A DNA stretch of 64,000 nucleotides from Asterochloris sp. CNOR1 (taxonomy: Eukaryota > Chlorophyta > Trebouxiophyceae > Trebouxiales > Trebouxiaceae), in contig OZ017758.1 of NCBI GenBank assembly GCA_963969365.1, positions 1,426,001 through 1,490,000 of the forward strand, read 5' to 3'. Shown here piece after piece: positions 1 through 10,100 of the stretch. Within the stretch, counting starts at the first letter, position 1, and each line of letters begins with the position of its first letter. Both the position numbers and the translations under genes were made by a program. The notes under the pieces were generated by a model, which worked only from the letters and a program-made list of their open reading frames with translations, made no database searches and was not told where the DNA came from.

Positions 1-975
1 GCAGCACTTCTTACAATGCGCCCCGCCCTGGCGAGGATGCTCGAGCTGCAGCTGGCGAAATCTCACCTGCGGCAAAGGTGGCCCCGGAAGCAGCTCTGAA
101 TTGTGAGCGCTGCAGCCTGCTGCACCAGGCTGTATCCCCTGCGGTTGCTGGAACAGGACGCTGGCAGTGCACTGGCTGGCCTCCCTGTCAGGCTTGCCTG
201 CAACATTATTGCAGACAACTCCTCTCCTGCAAGACCTGTGCCGTCCTGCCCCTGGTTCAATGCATTCTCTACGGGTGCTGAGCTGCAATGAGCCTGGCTG
301 CCTGGAGCATGCTCAGGACAGTCAGGAGACCCGTGAGTCTGCTCGCTTCCGAGGGCATCTGCTGTGGGCATCCTGCTGTCACTTAGCGGCCCTGGGGCCT
401 GTGATTGCCACGGCCACCGGCAGCCGCCTGCACCAGTGCCCCCTGGCTGCGCAGCATCCTCTAATGATAAGAAGCTGGAGGCACTGCGGCATGCTGCCTC
501 CCGCTCACAACCTTCCATGGGCTGCCTAGGGGTGGCAGGTGCTGGGCTGCTATCCTGACCGCTGCCGCTGAAGCTGCTGTCCCTGCTGCTGAGCTGCAAA
601 TCAGAGTCGCTGTTTGACTCGCTGCCATCCTGAGCAGGCACTGGCTCTGCTGCAGGCGGCAGGCCTGCCTGGACAGCAGGGACTGCTGGCTCTGGACACG
701 CCTGCTGTATGCTTGCCAAGCCCTGCATATTTGCAAGACAGCTGTACAATGCATGATGACTGCTGGCAGCAACTGCAGAGCTGCAAGGCACACAGCAGCC
801 TGACCTTCAGGTATGCATTCAGCTGTTTACATCTTGCCAGGACATCACCAGACTGCTGCATGGCCATATATTGCAGACCCTGTGATGTTCTCTGCCTGAA
901 GTCCTCCTCTTCCACCAGTCTCTTGACCAGGCTGCTGGTTCGAGACCGCGCATGCTGCTGCGGAGCCGGGGGCAT
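1..975 (-). CDS. IQ-motif protein, 3' part outside window
   Basis: Seen: two likely exons on the minus strand. The first (805 to at most 975) encodes a basic, helical stretch (SSLVKRLVEEEDFRQRTSQG). It ends at AAG|GTCAGG. The second (67-722, acceptor ATATGCAG) joins in phase 0 and is Ser/Asp/Gln-rich and low complexity. It closes with a textbook IQ motif, TIQSCFRGHLCRR, interrupted by a donor (CGCAG|GTGAGA at 67/66), so the gene continues past base 1. Known: IQ motifs (IQxxxRGxxxR) bind calmodulin or myosin-light-chain-like EF-hand proteins. Inference: a calmodulin-binding or scaffold protein; the motif alone does not give the family. The ATG at 975 is only the first Met of the open frame, and earlier exons may exist. 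The intron is 82 nt, short for this window. Confidence 0.5.
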
Positions 976-1238
976 AGGGACAGCAAGGGAGGCAGTCCAC
1001 TCAGATGCCTCCCTGGGACTGCAGAGTTGGACTCTCGGAGTTTGCCCAGAATCCCGGACAAAGGTTGCATTGCAGGATATATAGCCGCATCAGGATGGGA
1101 GCCGAGCACAAAGGCCAGTTCCTGGTCCTGTTTCATTGGCCTGCTGCTCCTGATGCACCAGCTCATCTACTGTCACACCCGGTACTGTCTGATCAGCTTG
1201 TTGCTTCATCACACATGTCACACAACCCCTTGCTGCAG

Positions 1239-1599
1239 ATAAACTTGCTGAGACCAAGCATGCAGAGCAGGATAGGATGGAGGCTCATCGCAGAGAGTTG
1301 GAGGCAGCAAAATCCGCCAAAGAAGAGGTGAGCAGTGGCACCACACAGCGTGCAACCTGTTGGCCACCCCAGAGCCCAGCCAACCCTTTGATTTGCAGAC
1401 TCGACAGCGGGAGAGGGCTGCAAATAAAGAGGCACGCGCAATGGCGAGCACCCTCAACAGCGACCTTCCCATCAGCAAAAGGGCACAGAAAGAGGCGCGC
1501 GTTGCTGCCAAGCGGGATGCGCGGGCAGAGACTGGGCAGGAATGCGAGCATGGCATCTGGCGCTGCAAGATCTGCTTCCCTCCTGACAAGTCCCACTGA
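1239..1599 (+). CDS. Small basic coiled-coil protein with CxHGxWxCxxC C-terminus
   Basis: Seen: exon 1239-1327 follows an acceptor (TTGCTGCAG) and ends at GAAGAG|GTGAGC. Exon 1399-1599 follows ATTTGCAG in the same phase and ends at TGA 1597-1599. The joined product is rich in Lys, Arg, Glu and Ala (heptad-like, probably coiled coil). It finishes with CEHGIWRCKICFPPDKSH, a Cys-His-Trp-Cys-x2-Cys cluster that could hold a metal ion. The start is not settled: ATG 1277 lies in the first exon shown, but the open frame runs upstream to the acceptor, so a 5' exon probably lies between 976 and 1237. I do not recognise the family. It sits between an IQ gene and the CFIm68-like gene with no functional link visible. 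Confidence 0.42.
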
Positions 1600-1661
1600 G
1601 TCTGAGACTGATTGCATGACGGCTGTGCGATGAAATTGATTAATTCATGAGGCAGGCAGCA

Positions 1662-3879
1662 CTATACAAGGCGAGCACGCTTTGCAATGTCATCAGATTC
1701 GCTGCGTGGAGGTGGTGCTGGGCCCCTGATGCCCATGCCTGCAGCAGTGAGCACTTTCAGCAATAGCTGCCTGCTTGTTGTGCAGGCAAATGTTACAGGC
1801 AGACTGACCTGGAAGGGGGTTGAATGGCAGGCTGGCCATAGGTGCACCCATCCCCTGCATCCCCATGCCCTGCATCCCCATGCTCATCTGCTGCTGCTGC
1901 ATGAGAGCAGCATAGCCGGGGTGCAGAGGCATCCCCAGGTTGGGGATTGGTGCTGATGGACGCATGGCCATGCTGGCATACGGCATGTGCATGCCTGTGC
2001 TGCCATAGGTACCGATGCTGGCCCCGGGCACCTGCAGGCAGAGCTAGAAAGCATGCCTGAAGCAGGAGGGAAGCATTGGTAGACACATCTGCTCAGCAGA
2101 CAGCTGCAGAGGCTGGCAAAGCTGGCAGAGACAACATGATGCCAACAACGCTCCAGGGCTTGTCTTGCGAAGATGCCTAACAACAGCCTCCTTATGCAGC
2201 AGTCTCAAGTGCTCAAGCACTCTCCAGGCCAGAGCCTGCACTGCTGAGCTTACCGCCAGGTGGGGCCTAAAGATGCCAAGCCCAGCAGGTCTGGGGATGC
2301 CAGGCACCCCTGCTGCTGCGGTGTGCAGGCCTGCAGACACCACAGCACCCCTCCCTGCTGCTGCCAGAACAGAGCTCGGCCTTGCCGCAGGTGTGGCCTG
2401 TTTGTACGTTACAACACACGCCCTGCCACTGATTTCTCGCCTGCAAGATGAGAGGGCACACTTCTGCGGCTGGCCTCAACACTTGCGGGGCACCAAGGTG
2501 CAAACAGGATGTGCACCTGTACCTCATGCCAGGCAGAGCCCTGCACTGGAGCCTGTTTTCGACTCAAGCTGCACTGAGAACCTGTGAGGGCTCAGCACTG
2601 CACAGTCAACCACTCTGGTGCTACCTGTACACCTCACAGAGCCTTCCCAGGAGCACTTGATGACATGCAGAACAAGATTCGGCACTGCCCATCCACCAAA
2701 AGCAATCATGGATGGCCCTGGCTGCTTGTCAGAACGTCTGCCACAGTAACAACCCAGTGCGCCAAGCAGTGGCCCCTTCCACTTGGCGCACCCCTCCCTG
2801 GAACTGCTCTGGCTGCTTCTTAGGAACATGCTGTGCAGACCACCACGGGGAAAGCGCCCCAGCCACATCTGGCACTCACCCGTTGAACTGCTCCTTACAC
2901 GCCTGGGCTGCCTCAAAGGTGGCAAACTCCACCAGAGCATAGCCCTTGGACTTGCCATTGGCCTTGTCCTCATAGGTGGTGATCTGCAGCACCTCACCAA
3001 ACTCGGAGCAGAGGGCCTCAAGCTGAGCGTCTGTCGTCCACCACTGAAGGCTGCCGATGTAGACAGAGGTGTTTGGGGCGCCAGTGCCATTCTGCTGTGG
3101 CACGGCCACCGTGGCGCCCAAAGAAGCCCCTGTCCGGCAGAGCAGAGGTGTCAATGACCATGGGTGCATGTTGGGACCCCGGCCTCACACGAAGCTGTTC
3201 CTCCCTGCTTCAGCAGGGTTGCCCCGGGCACCATGCTCAACAGGCAGGGAAGCAGCGACAGTGAGGCAGGTTCAGGTGCAGCGTCAGTGCAGGTGTGCAG
3301 CTCATGTTGCCGCTGTGACCCACCTGAGGTGGAGGCAGCTTGATGACTGGCCACCCGCTGAGCCTGCTGGATAGAAGCCAGTGCAGGCCCTGCGTCACTG
3401 GTCTGAGGCAGCCCATGCTGTTGGCTAGGCTGCAAAGGCGACGCCTGAGCTGAAGCTGGCTCTACAAACGATACAGACACAGCAGCAGGCTGCAGGGCCT
3501 GTGATGCAGTGGGAGCGGCCTGACTCTCAATGGGAGCAGCTGCTGCATACGCAGAGACCTTGATCACCACTGGATCTGACTGGTTTGGCACAGAAGACTT
3601 GACCAGCAGCGGGAGGCAGTTTGTTACAGCAAAACAGAAAACACTTGAGACACGCAGCTGGCTCATCAAACGCAGCTCTGGTTCAAGGGGCTTCTCAGAG
3701 CAGCAGGCCAACATGTAAAGGCCAGCTGTCAGCGCAGCACCTGACTCTCCTCCATCTCCATACAGGTCCTGATACAGGTCATCCTCTGCAAGATCTGCAG
3801 AATCAGGTGAAAAGGCCTGGGAGTCCCGTCAGGCGTTGCAGCGGTGGCAACATGAAGAAGTCAGGGACTTGCCTGACAT
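1662..3879 (-). CDS. CFIm68/CPSF6-like RRM protein (pre-mRNA cleavage factor Im large subunit)
   Basis: Role known for the family: the large subunit of cleavage factor Im binds UGUA-bound CFIm25 and recruits the nuclear poly(A) cleavage machinery. Seen: the RRM exon (2880-3129) carries VYIGSLQWWTTDAQLEALCS and then the RNP1-like KSKGYALVEF. The WWTTD motif is diagnostic of CPSF6/CPSF7-type RRMs. The RRM continues in exon 2254-2440 (NGREISGRACVVTYKQ across the splice). A Pro/Gly/Met-rich tail follows: exon 1809-2031, with MGMQGMGMQGMG-like repeats, and exon 1662-1738, ending RSESDDIAKRARLV. The N-terminus is acidic (EDDLYQDLYGDGGE), as in CPSF6. The proposed first coding exon is only 7 nt (3873-3879), spliced through a GC donor (TCAG|GCAAGT) to 3794, which gives MSDLAEDDLYQ. 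Phases of the last four exons were counted and close. Introns between 3794 and 3324 are uncertain because the frame stays open. It is head to head with the MOR1 gene. Confidence 0.86.
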
Positions 3880-4169
3880 GGCCGTCTGGTCTCTACCGCA
3901 CCCTTCTGGAGGCCAGCCTTTTCTGCTATACAATAAGGTTGGCCAGAAGCCCCTGAAGCCCTTGGTCAAACTTAACAGATCAGAATTTCGGTGGCCTGCT
4001 GCTCCTCAAGGCAGCCCTCGTTGGGCTCCAGAGACCAGAGGTGTGCCCAGCAGGCCCAGAAAATTCCAGTTGCACCTCGGTGTGTGCACAGTACAGGAGG
4101 GTCCCCATCTTTTGAGAGCCTCTCAGCAGTGAAAGCACTCATAGAGGCAGCTGCTGTGCTGCTGACAGC
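3880..4169. promoter_or_regulatory. Shared 290-bp head-to-head promoter region
   Basis: The start codons of the CFIm68-like gene (minus, 3879) and the MOR1 gene (plus, 4170) diverge from this 290-bp interval, so both core promoters and both 5' UTRs must fit here. I see no clear TATA box. The assignment rests only on the two gene models. Confidence 0.4.
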
Positions 4170-7100
4170 ATGGCAGATGATGAGGCAGCAATGTTGCAAG
4201 CTGCCCGCTCTCAGCCCCTGGGTGACCGGGTGGCTCACAAGAACTGGAAGGTCAGATGTGAGGTCTATGAGGAGATCAAGGCCTCCTGCCAGAGGGTCTG
4301 TAGCTCGGAGGACCCCATCCTGAGTCAGTATGGTGAGTACAGGCCGCTCTATGGGAGCCAGAGTCGCAAGCTCGCCAGCTCGTGCGGGATGTGGGGTCCA
4401 CCCTCAACGTGATATGGAGAGTTGCAGCATTGGCAGTCTGCTTTTTAAAGCCCTTACCAAGTCTCCGCCTGTCTGCAGTGGGCGTCTTTCCTAAGGCGAT
4501 GGCAGACGCTAATGCTGCTGCCCTGGACAAGGCGCTGGAGGCGCTGTCTGCACTGCTCAGCAAGGCTGATGAGTCTGTGGCTGCCAGGCAAAGCCTTGCG
4601 GGCCCTTCGCCTTCCTCCACTCGCCTTTGAAAGTCCACCACTACCATTGCCAGTGCTTGACAGCAATGAGCTCTGCCTGTCAGGGCAGGTGTAGTAGTAA
4701 CGTATTCTGCCTGCTGAAGCCTCACAATGGCCACTGTATGCAGGATTGCGGGGCCATTGTGCTCTGGATTGGCCAGCAAGGTGCTCAAGCAGCGGCCTGG
4801 CACAATACAGCGTGCCAAGGACGTCTGCCTGGAGTTCTGCGAGCTGGAGCAGGGCGAGGCAGTCGTGGTGGGTAACATGGCAAGGTCATGCTGCTGAGTG
4901 CAAAAGTGAGCCAGATGCCTGCCTGAGGTCTGCCTGCTGCTGACAATGCTGTTTCTTGAGGCCATGCCTGTGTGGGACTCACTCCTGAGGCAGTGCTCGC
5001 TGGAGGTCTGCCTGCTTGGCACCAGGGCCAGTCTTGCTGAGCTCACTCTGGCCCGGCAGCCTGCCGCCTAGTAGAGGCAATGCGGCATGCACCAGCTAAC
5101 ACCCACGCGCCGTCAGTACTGTGGCTGCGGCTGCAGGAAAACATCATGAAAGCGTTCACAGACAAAGTGCCTAAGGTCGTTGTGGCAGCTGCGGACATTA
5201 TCACGACTGCAGTGAGGTAGGCAGCACATATCAACAATGGAGCCACCTGTGCCAGGATCTGGTCAGCTGCTGGACCCCCAATCCGTGCTTTGCTGTTCAT
5301 GCCTCAGCAGAGCTCGTTTCAGTGTGCCACTGCTGTGCTGCAGCCAATTTGGTGTCAAAGTCATCCCCCCACAGCAGATCTTGAAGAGCCTGCCTAAGCT
5401 GTTTGAGGCAAAGCAGGAGCCTGTCAGAGACGGAGCCAAGAAGCTGACAGTAAGCAGCGCTACTCATGCGGCATGCAGCAGATGCGTGTGTGCCTGCAAA
5501 GCTCGACATCCATGGAAACCCCAAGCGGTGTCTACTGCCTGCGCAGCAGCTAGGCCTTCTGCTGTGTCAAGGGACTTCAAGCTGCCCAGAACCATGTGGC
5601 TCTGCCCGCATGTGCCAGCTTGCATGTGCCCTTGTCTGCTGATCAAGTGTCAGCACAGTGAACACCGCATGTGCCACTGCAGCCACAGACCTGTGGCCTT
5701 GCAGAACCGAGGCCGCTGCTTGCCACCTTCTGATGACACTGGCCGACCCCTCTGCTGCCCCTGCAGATGGAGCTCTGCAGCTGGATGGGGGCGGCAACCG
5801 TCCAGGCCACCCTGGTGGACAAGATGCCTGATGCCATGCGCAAGGACGTGGAGAAGTCTATCCAGGAGGCACCTGCTGGGCGCAGGCAGCCCGAGCGCTT
5901 CACGCGCAAGGAGCAGGCTCGCAGGGCGGCCGCTCCAGCTCCTGAGCCCGCCAGCAGGCCTGACGAGGCTGCTGCTGCGGGCCCAGCAGCTTCTGCTGCA
6001 GCAGAGCCTGAGGAGGAGGAGGAGGTGTGATTTGGCATCCCCGGTGCCCAGCACCTGCGTCACTCGTGTCCGCACAGTGTCTGCAGCACAACCTGACTGC
6101 TTTTACGTTCCAGGTCAGCAGGCTCCAATCGAGGCAGCTTGCTTCCCTGCATTCATTCTTGATTGCACACTGGGGGAGCCAGCCCCAAGTATCGCAGCTC
6201 TCAGTGATTCACCCTGTCAGGGGTAAAACTGTGCTGCCTTGCTGCAGCACATGAAGCCTTACGATTGCTCTGAGGCCGCAGACTGCAACTGTGCAGCCTT
6301 GCTGAAGGGCACAGGTGGCCACGATATTCTCTGAGCCTGTGGACTGCAGCTGTGTTGCCCTGCTGCAGGGAACAGATGCTTATGACTTCTCTGAGCCTGT
6401 GGACGTCCTCAAGCAGCTGGGCAAAGAGTTTTGGTCTGGGCTGGCGTCCAAGAAGTGGACTGAGCGGAGGGATGCACTCCAGTCTCTGCGGGCGCTTGCC
6501 AAGACCCCCAAAATTGCTCCAGGCGACTTTGGGGAGGTCAGCAGGTGAGCTTGCTCTTTTGCTGCTTGTGCAACTGCCATGACCACCTCAGCCTGAAGGT
6601 TGTACTTCTTGCCAAGCCCTTGTCCGTGAGTCATCTTCCATCACAGCAGATTTGCCATCTCTTGACCCACTTTTGGAATCCACCTGCAGCAGAAAACTGA
6701 AAGGTGTAGCTGCGACTGCCATGTCTTGCACCATTGGTTCCCTATTGTTGCCTGCGGCTGTGCAGGGAGCTCAAGAAGATCCTCACCAAGGACAGCAACA
6801 TTGTCTGTGTGGCTGAGGCTGCCGCTGTCATGGGCCTGCTGGCTAAGGGACTCCGTAGCAGTTACAGTAGCACAGCCAGGGCTCTCTGCCCTTCGCTGCT
6901 GGACAAGCTGAAGGACAAAAATATTGTTGCCTGCCAGAACCTGGCAGAGGCACTCCGGTACATGCACAAGTGAGTTGCCTCAAAGCCGCCCAGGGTTAGT
7001 GCTGCCATTGTCCCCAGCAGGTAACAGGCCTGTCTCTGATGAGTAGCGCCTCCTTTGTAGCTGCCCTAGTCCAAGCCTGCGCTGTTAACGTGGATCATCC

Positions 7101-10100
7101 ACTAGACTTCCACTCCTGCTAGACTGTGCACACGGGCTGATGCTTGCCTGGTGTGCATGATTGACACCATGGCATTTTGCTCTTGGCCTCTATCTGCAGC
7201 AGCTACACTCGGCACACACTGCCATGTGCTTCATCTTTCAGGTACTGTTTCAGCCTAGCAGACATTCAGGATGACCTGGTGGCAGCCCTGGACCACAAAA
7301 ACCCCAAAGTGAAGGTGGAGACCTTGAAGACCATTCAGGCGTTTGTAGGAAGCACCAGCAAGGCGTCCGCCGCCAAGGTCCACTCCACGGTGCTGCCAGC
7401 CGCTGCCAAGGCAGCTGGGGAGGCTGCCCCTGACATACGGGAGGCAGCGCTGGGCGTGTTGGTGGCGTTTGCAATGAAGGCGGGGAGCGCGTCTGTGCTT
7501 AGCAAGGTGAGCACAGTGTGGCGGAATTCTGAGCGCCTGAGTTCTTCAGGTGAGGCCTGCTGAGGCCTGCTGAGAAACTGGGCTGAAACTTGGCCAGACC
7601 TGCTGAGGACGTTTGCCATCAGGGCAGCAGCGCGTCTGTGGGGAGACCTCCCAAAAGCTGGCAGGGTACCATTACAAAGCTTGTTCTGATCAAGCACATG
7701 TTGCGCATTCAAATACTCAGCCAGCCCAAGCCAGACCTATTCAGTAAGCGACAGCCAAGCTTGACAGACCCCCTGGAGCTGCAACTGCATTCAAGCATCA
7801 GTAAAGTCATCGTGCACCAGGCAGAGGTGCAACAGGAGAGCTGCTGCTGTTTCTTTAGACCACTGACGTGCCTCTCTATATCCGTCTCAAGCTGCAGTAT
7901 GCTCGCCCCTGCCCTGCTCTCAAATTCGGGGCTTTGGCTGCCAGCACTGCAGACCACTGTACATGTTGTTGTCTGGCCTGCTTCTGATGTGGTGCATGTG
8001 CCTGCCACTGCAGGCCACTGCCAAGCTGGACGATGCCCGCAAGAAGAAACTGGACGAGATGTTCCAGCAGGCTGTGTCAGGGGGAGGCACCAGTGCAGCG
8101 GTAGCTGCCAAAGGTGGCATCACCGCCACGTCCTCTGCCAGCAGTTCCCCAGGGATCAGGCGCGGCACGAACATGCCAGTGAGTGCCTGGGCGCCTTCCA
8201 GGTCTTTGCCGTCAGCATCTTTCTGGTCAAAATCCCTGATTGCTGCAGGCAGCGGCCATCGTTGTTGCACTCAAGATTCCGCAGACTGCTGCGCTGCACG
8301 ACCTTAACTGTGCTGAAGAGCCCAGTAGCTTTCTAAGATTGCATGCCAGGGCAGAATTGCACACAGCTCAAGGACTGTTTGAGCTCCATTGGTCATGAGC
8401 CTCTGAGTTGAGGCTGAGAAATTACTGACACATGCATTGACATATGTGTTTGCAGGCCACGGGGCCCTCTGCAGAGCCGCCTGTACTGGCCACACGCAGC
8501 TCAAATGCGCAGCCTGCAGCAGGGACTGGCACCTCAGGCAAGGCGCCTGTGGCCCGGCGCCTGGCCCCTACAGGGTCACAGAAGGGCAAGCCGGCAGCTG
8601 GCGCTGGCAGCGGTTCGGGTGTGGCTGACGACGATGATGCAGGCCTGGCAGCCGGGACGCTTTCCAAGGAGGATGCAAAGCAGACTTTGCTGCAGCTGTT
8701 TGGCGAGGGTGAGCACTCATGGCGCCCCGCTGGCCTGGGGAAGCTGTCAGCTGTGAGCTGCTGCAGGGACTCATGTTGTGTGTGCATGACTTGGCAAGGC
8801 CTTTTGAGAGGATGCAGGCCATGTCAAGGCAACTCCAATGGGCAGGAGCCACAGCTGGGCACTGCCACCTGATGCCCTTCGAGACCTGCTGAAACGGCAG
8901 CCATGATGCCTTTGCACCATGAACACTAGGCACTGCAACCATGAGTCTTGCTAAAATGTGCCTGTGGGCATGCCGCCTAAATGGACTGCAGAGACACACT
9001 GGATGTGTCTGTGTGCAGGCGTGCTGGTGGTGCGGCAGAGGGCTGGGATCACAAAGACTGCGACGAGACAAGAAATTGTTTGTGTGCAGGCGTTCTGGAG
9101 GGGCTGCAGAGCGCCAACTGGAAGGAGCGGCTGACCAGCATGGAGCGCCTGCTGGAGCAGGTGCATGCCACAAAAGAGAACCTCAACGGCTCAGCCTCCG
9201 CGCTTGTGCAGAGCATGTCCTACTTGCCGGGCTGGTCAGAGAAGAACTTTCAGGTGGGTTCAATGGCTCACAAAGGTCATATACTTGTGTGAGCAGCTGC
9301 CCTGGACTCAGCCATCGGCAACCGGCAAGCACCTGCTTTGATTTCATGCAGTTTGGGGCAAGGGAGCCAATATTTGAGTCCTACTGAACAGTTCTCACAT
9401 GCTGCAAAGGCAACAAGGGCTGTGCTATGGGCCTCTGCAGCAATGGCTGAAATGTATTGTGTGAGCAGTCTGGCTTGCATCATGGCTCAAGCACCTTGAT
9501 GCCCTGCTGGAAATCAAGGTGCACGTCGTCAGCTCCAATCATGGGCACCCTGGAGGTGATGTGCAGGACTGCCAGACCCACCTCCCACCGGGCACTCTGC
9601 AGGTGATAAGCAGAGCATGATTCCCATTCTGGGCACCCCTGCAGGGGATGTGCAAGGCATTCTTTTCTGCCTACAGTACTCTCCCATCGTCGGCTCCCTG
9701 CAGGTCATGAGCAAGGCGTTTGAGCTGATCAGCTTGGTGGCCACTGAGTCCCCCTCTATGACCAAGAAGGACGCCTTCCTGGCCATTGGGGGCCTGGTGG
9801 ACAAAATGGCGGACATCAAGCTGAAGGGGCCGGCAGGGCAGGCCCTGACAGCCACCTCAGAGGCGCTGGGGCCCCAGTTTGTGTGCATGCAGCTGCACAA
9901 GAAGGCGGTGGCCCACAAGAATCCCAAGGTGCAGGCCCAGTCGTGCCTGTCATACTGCTTGCTGGCGCAAGGATGTTGCGGCCTACAAACCCCTAAAGGT
10001 GTGCATGCTGATGTCTCTGTCTAGTAAGGCTGAGGCGCAGATGCTGGTGAAGCCGCAGTGCAACTGCGCATGCCACAGGTCTGTACTCGGCCTGATGCAC

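Noticed and set aside
5237-6226. 329-codon plus-strand open frame
   Set aside because: Out of frame with the MOR1 TOG1 exons over most of its length and spans several splice sites.
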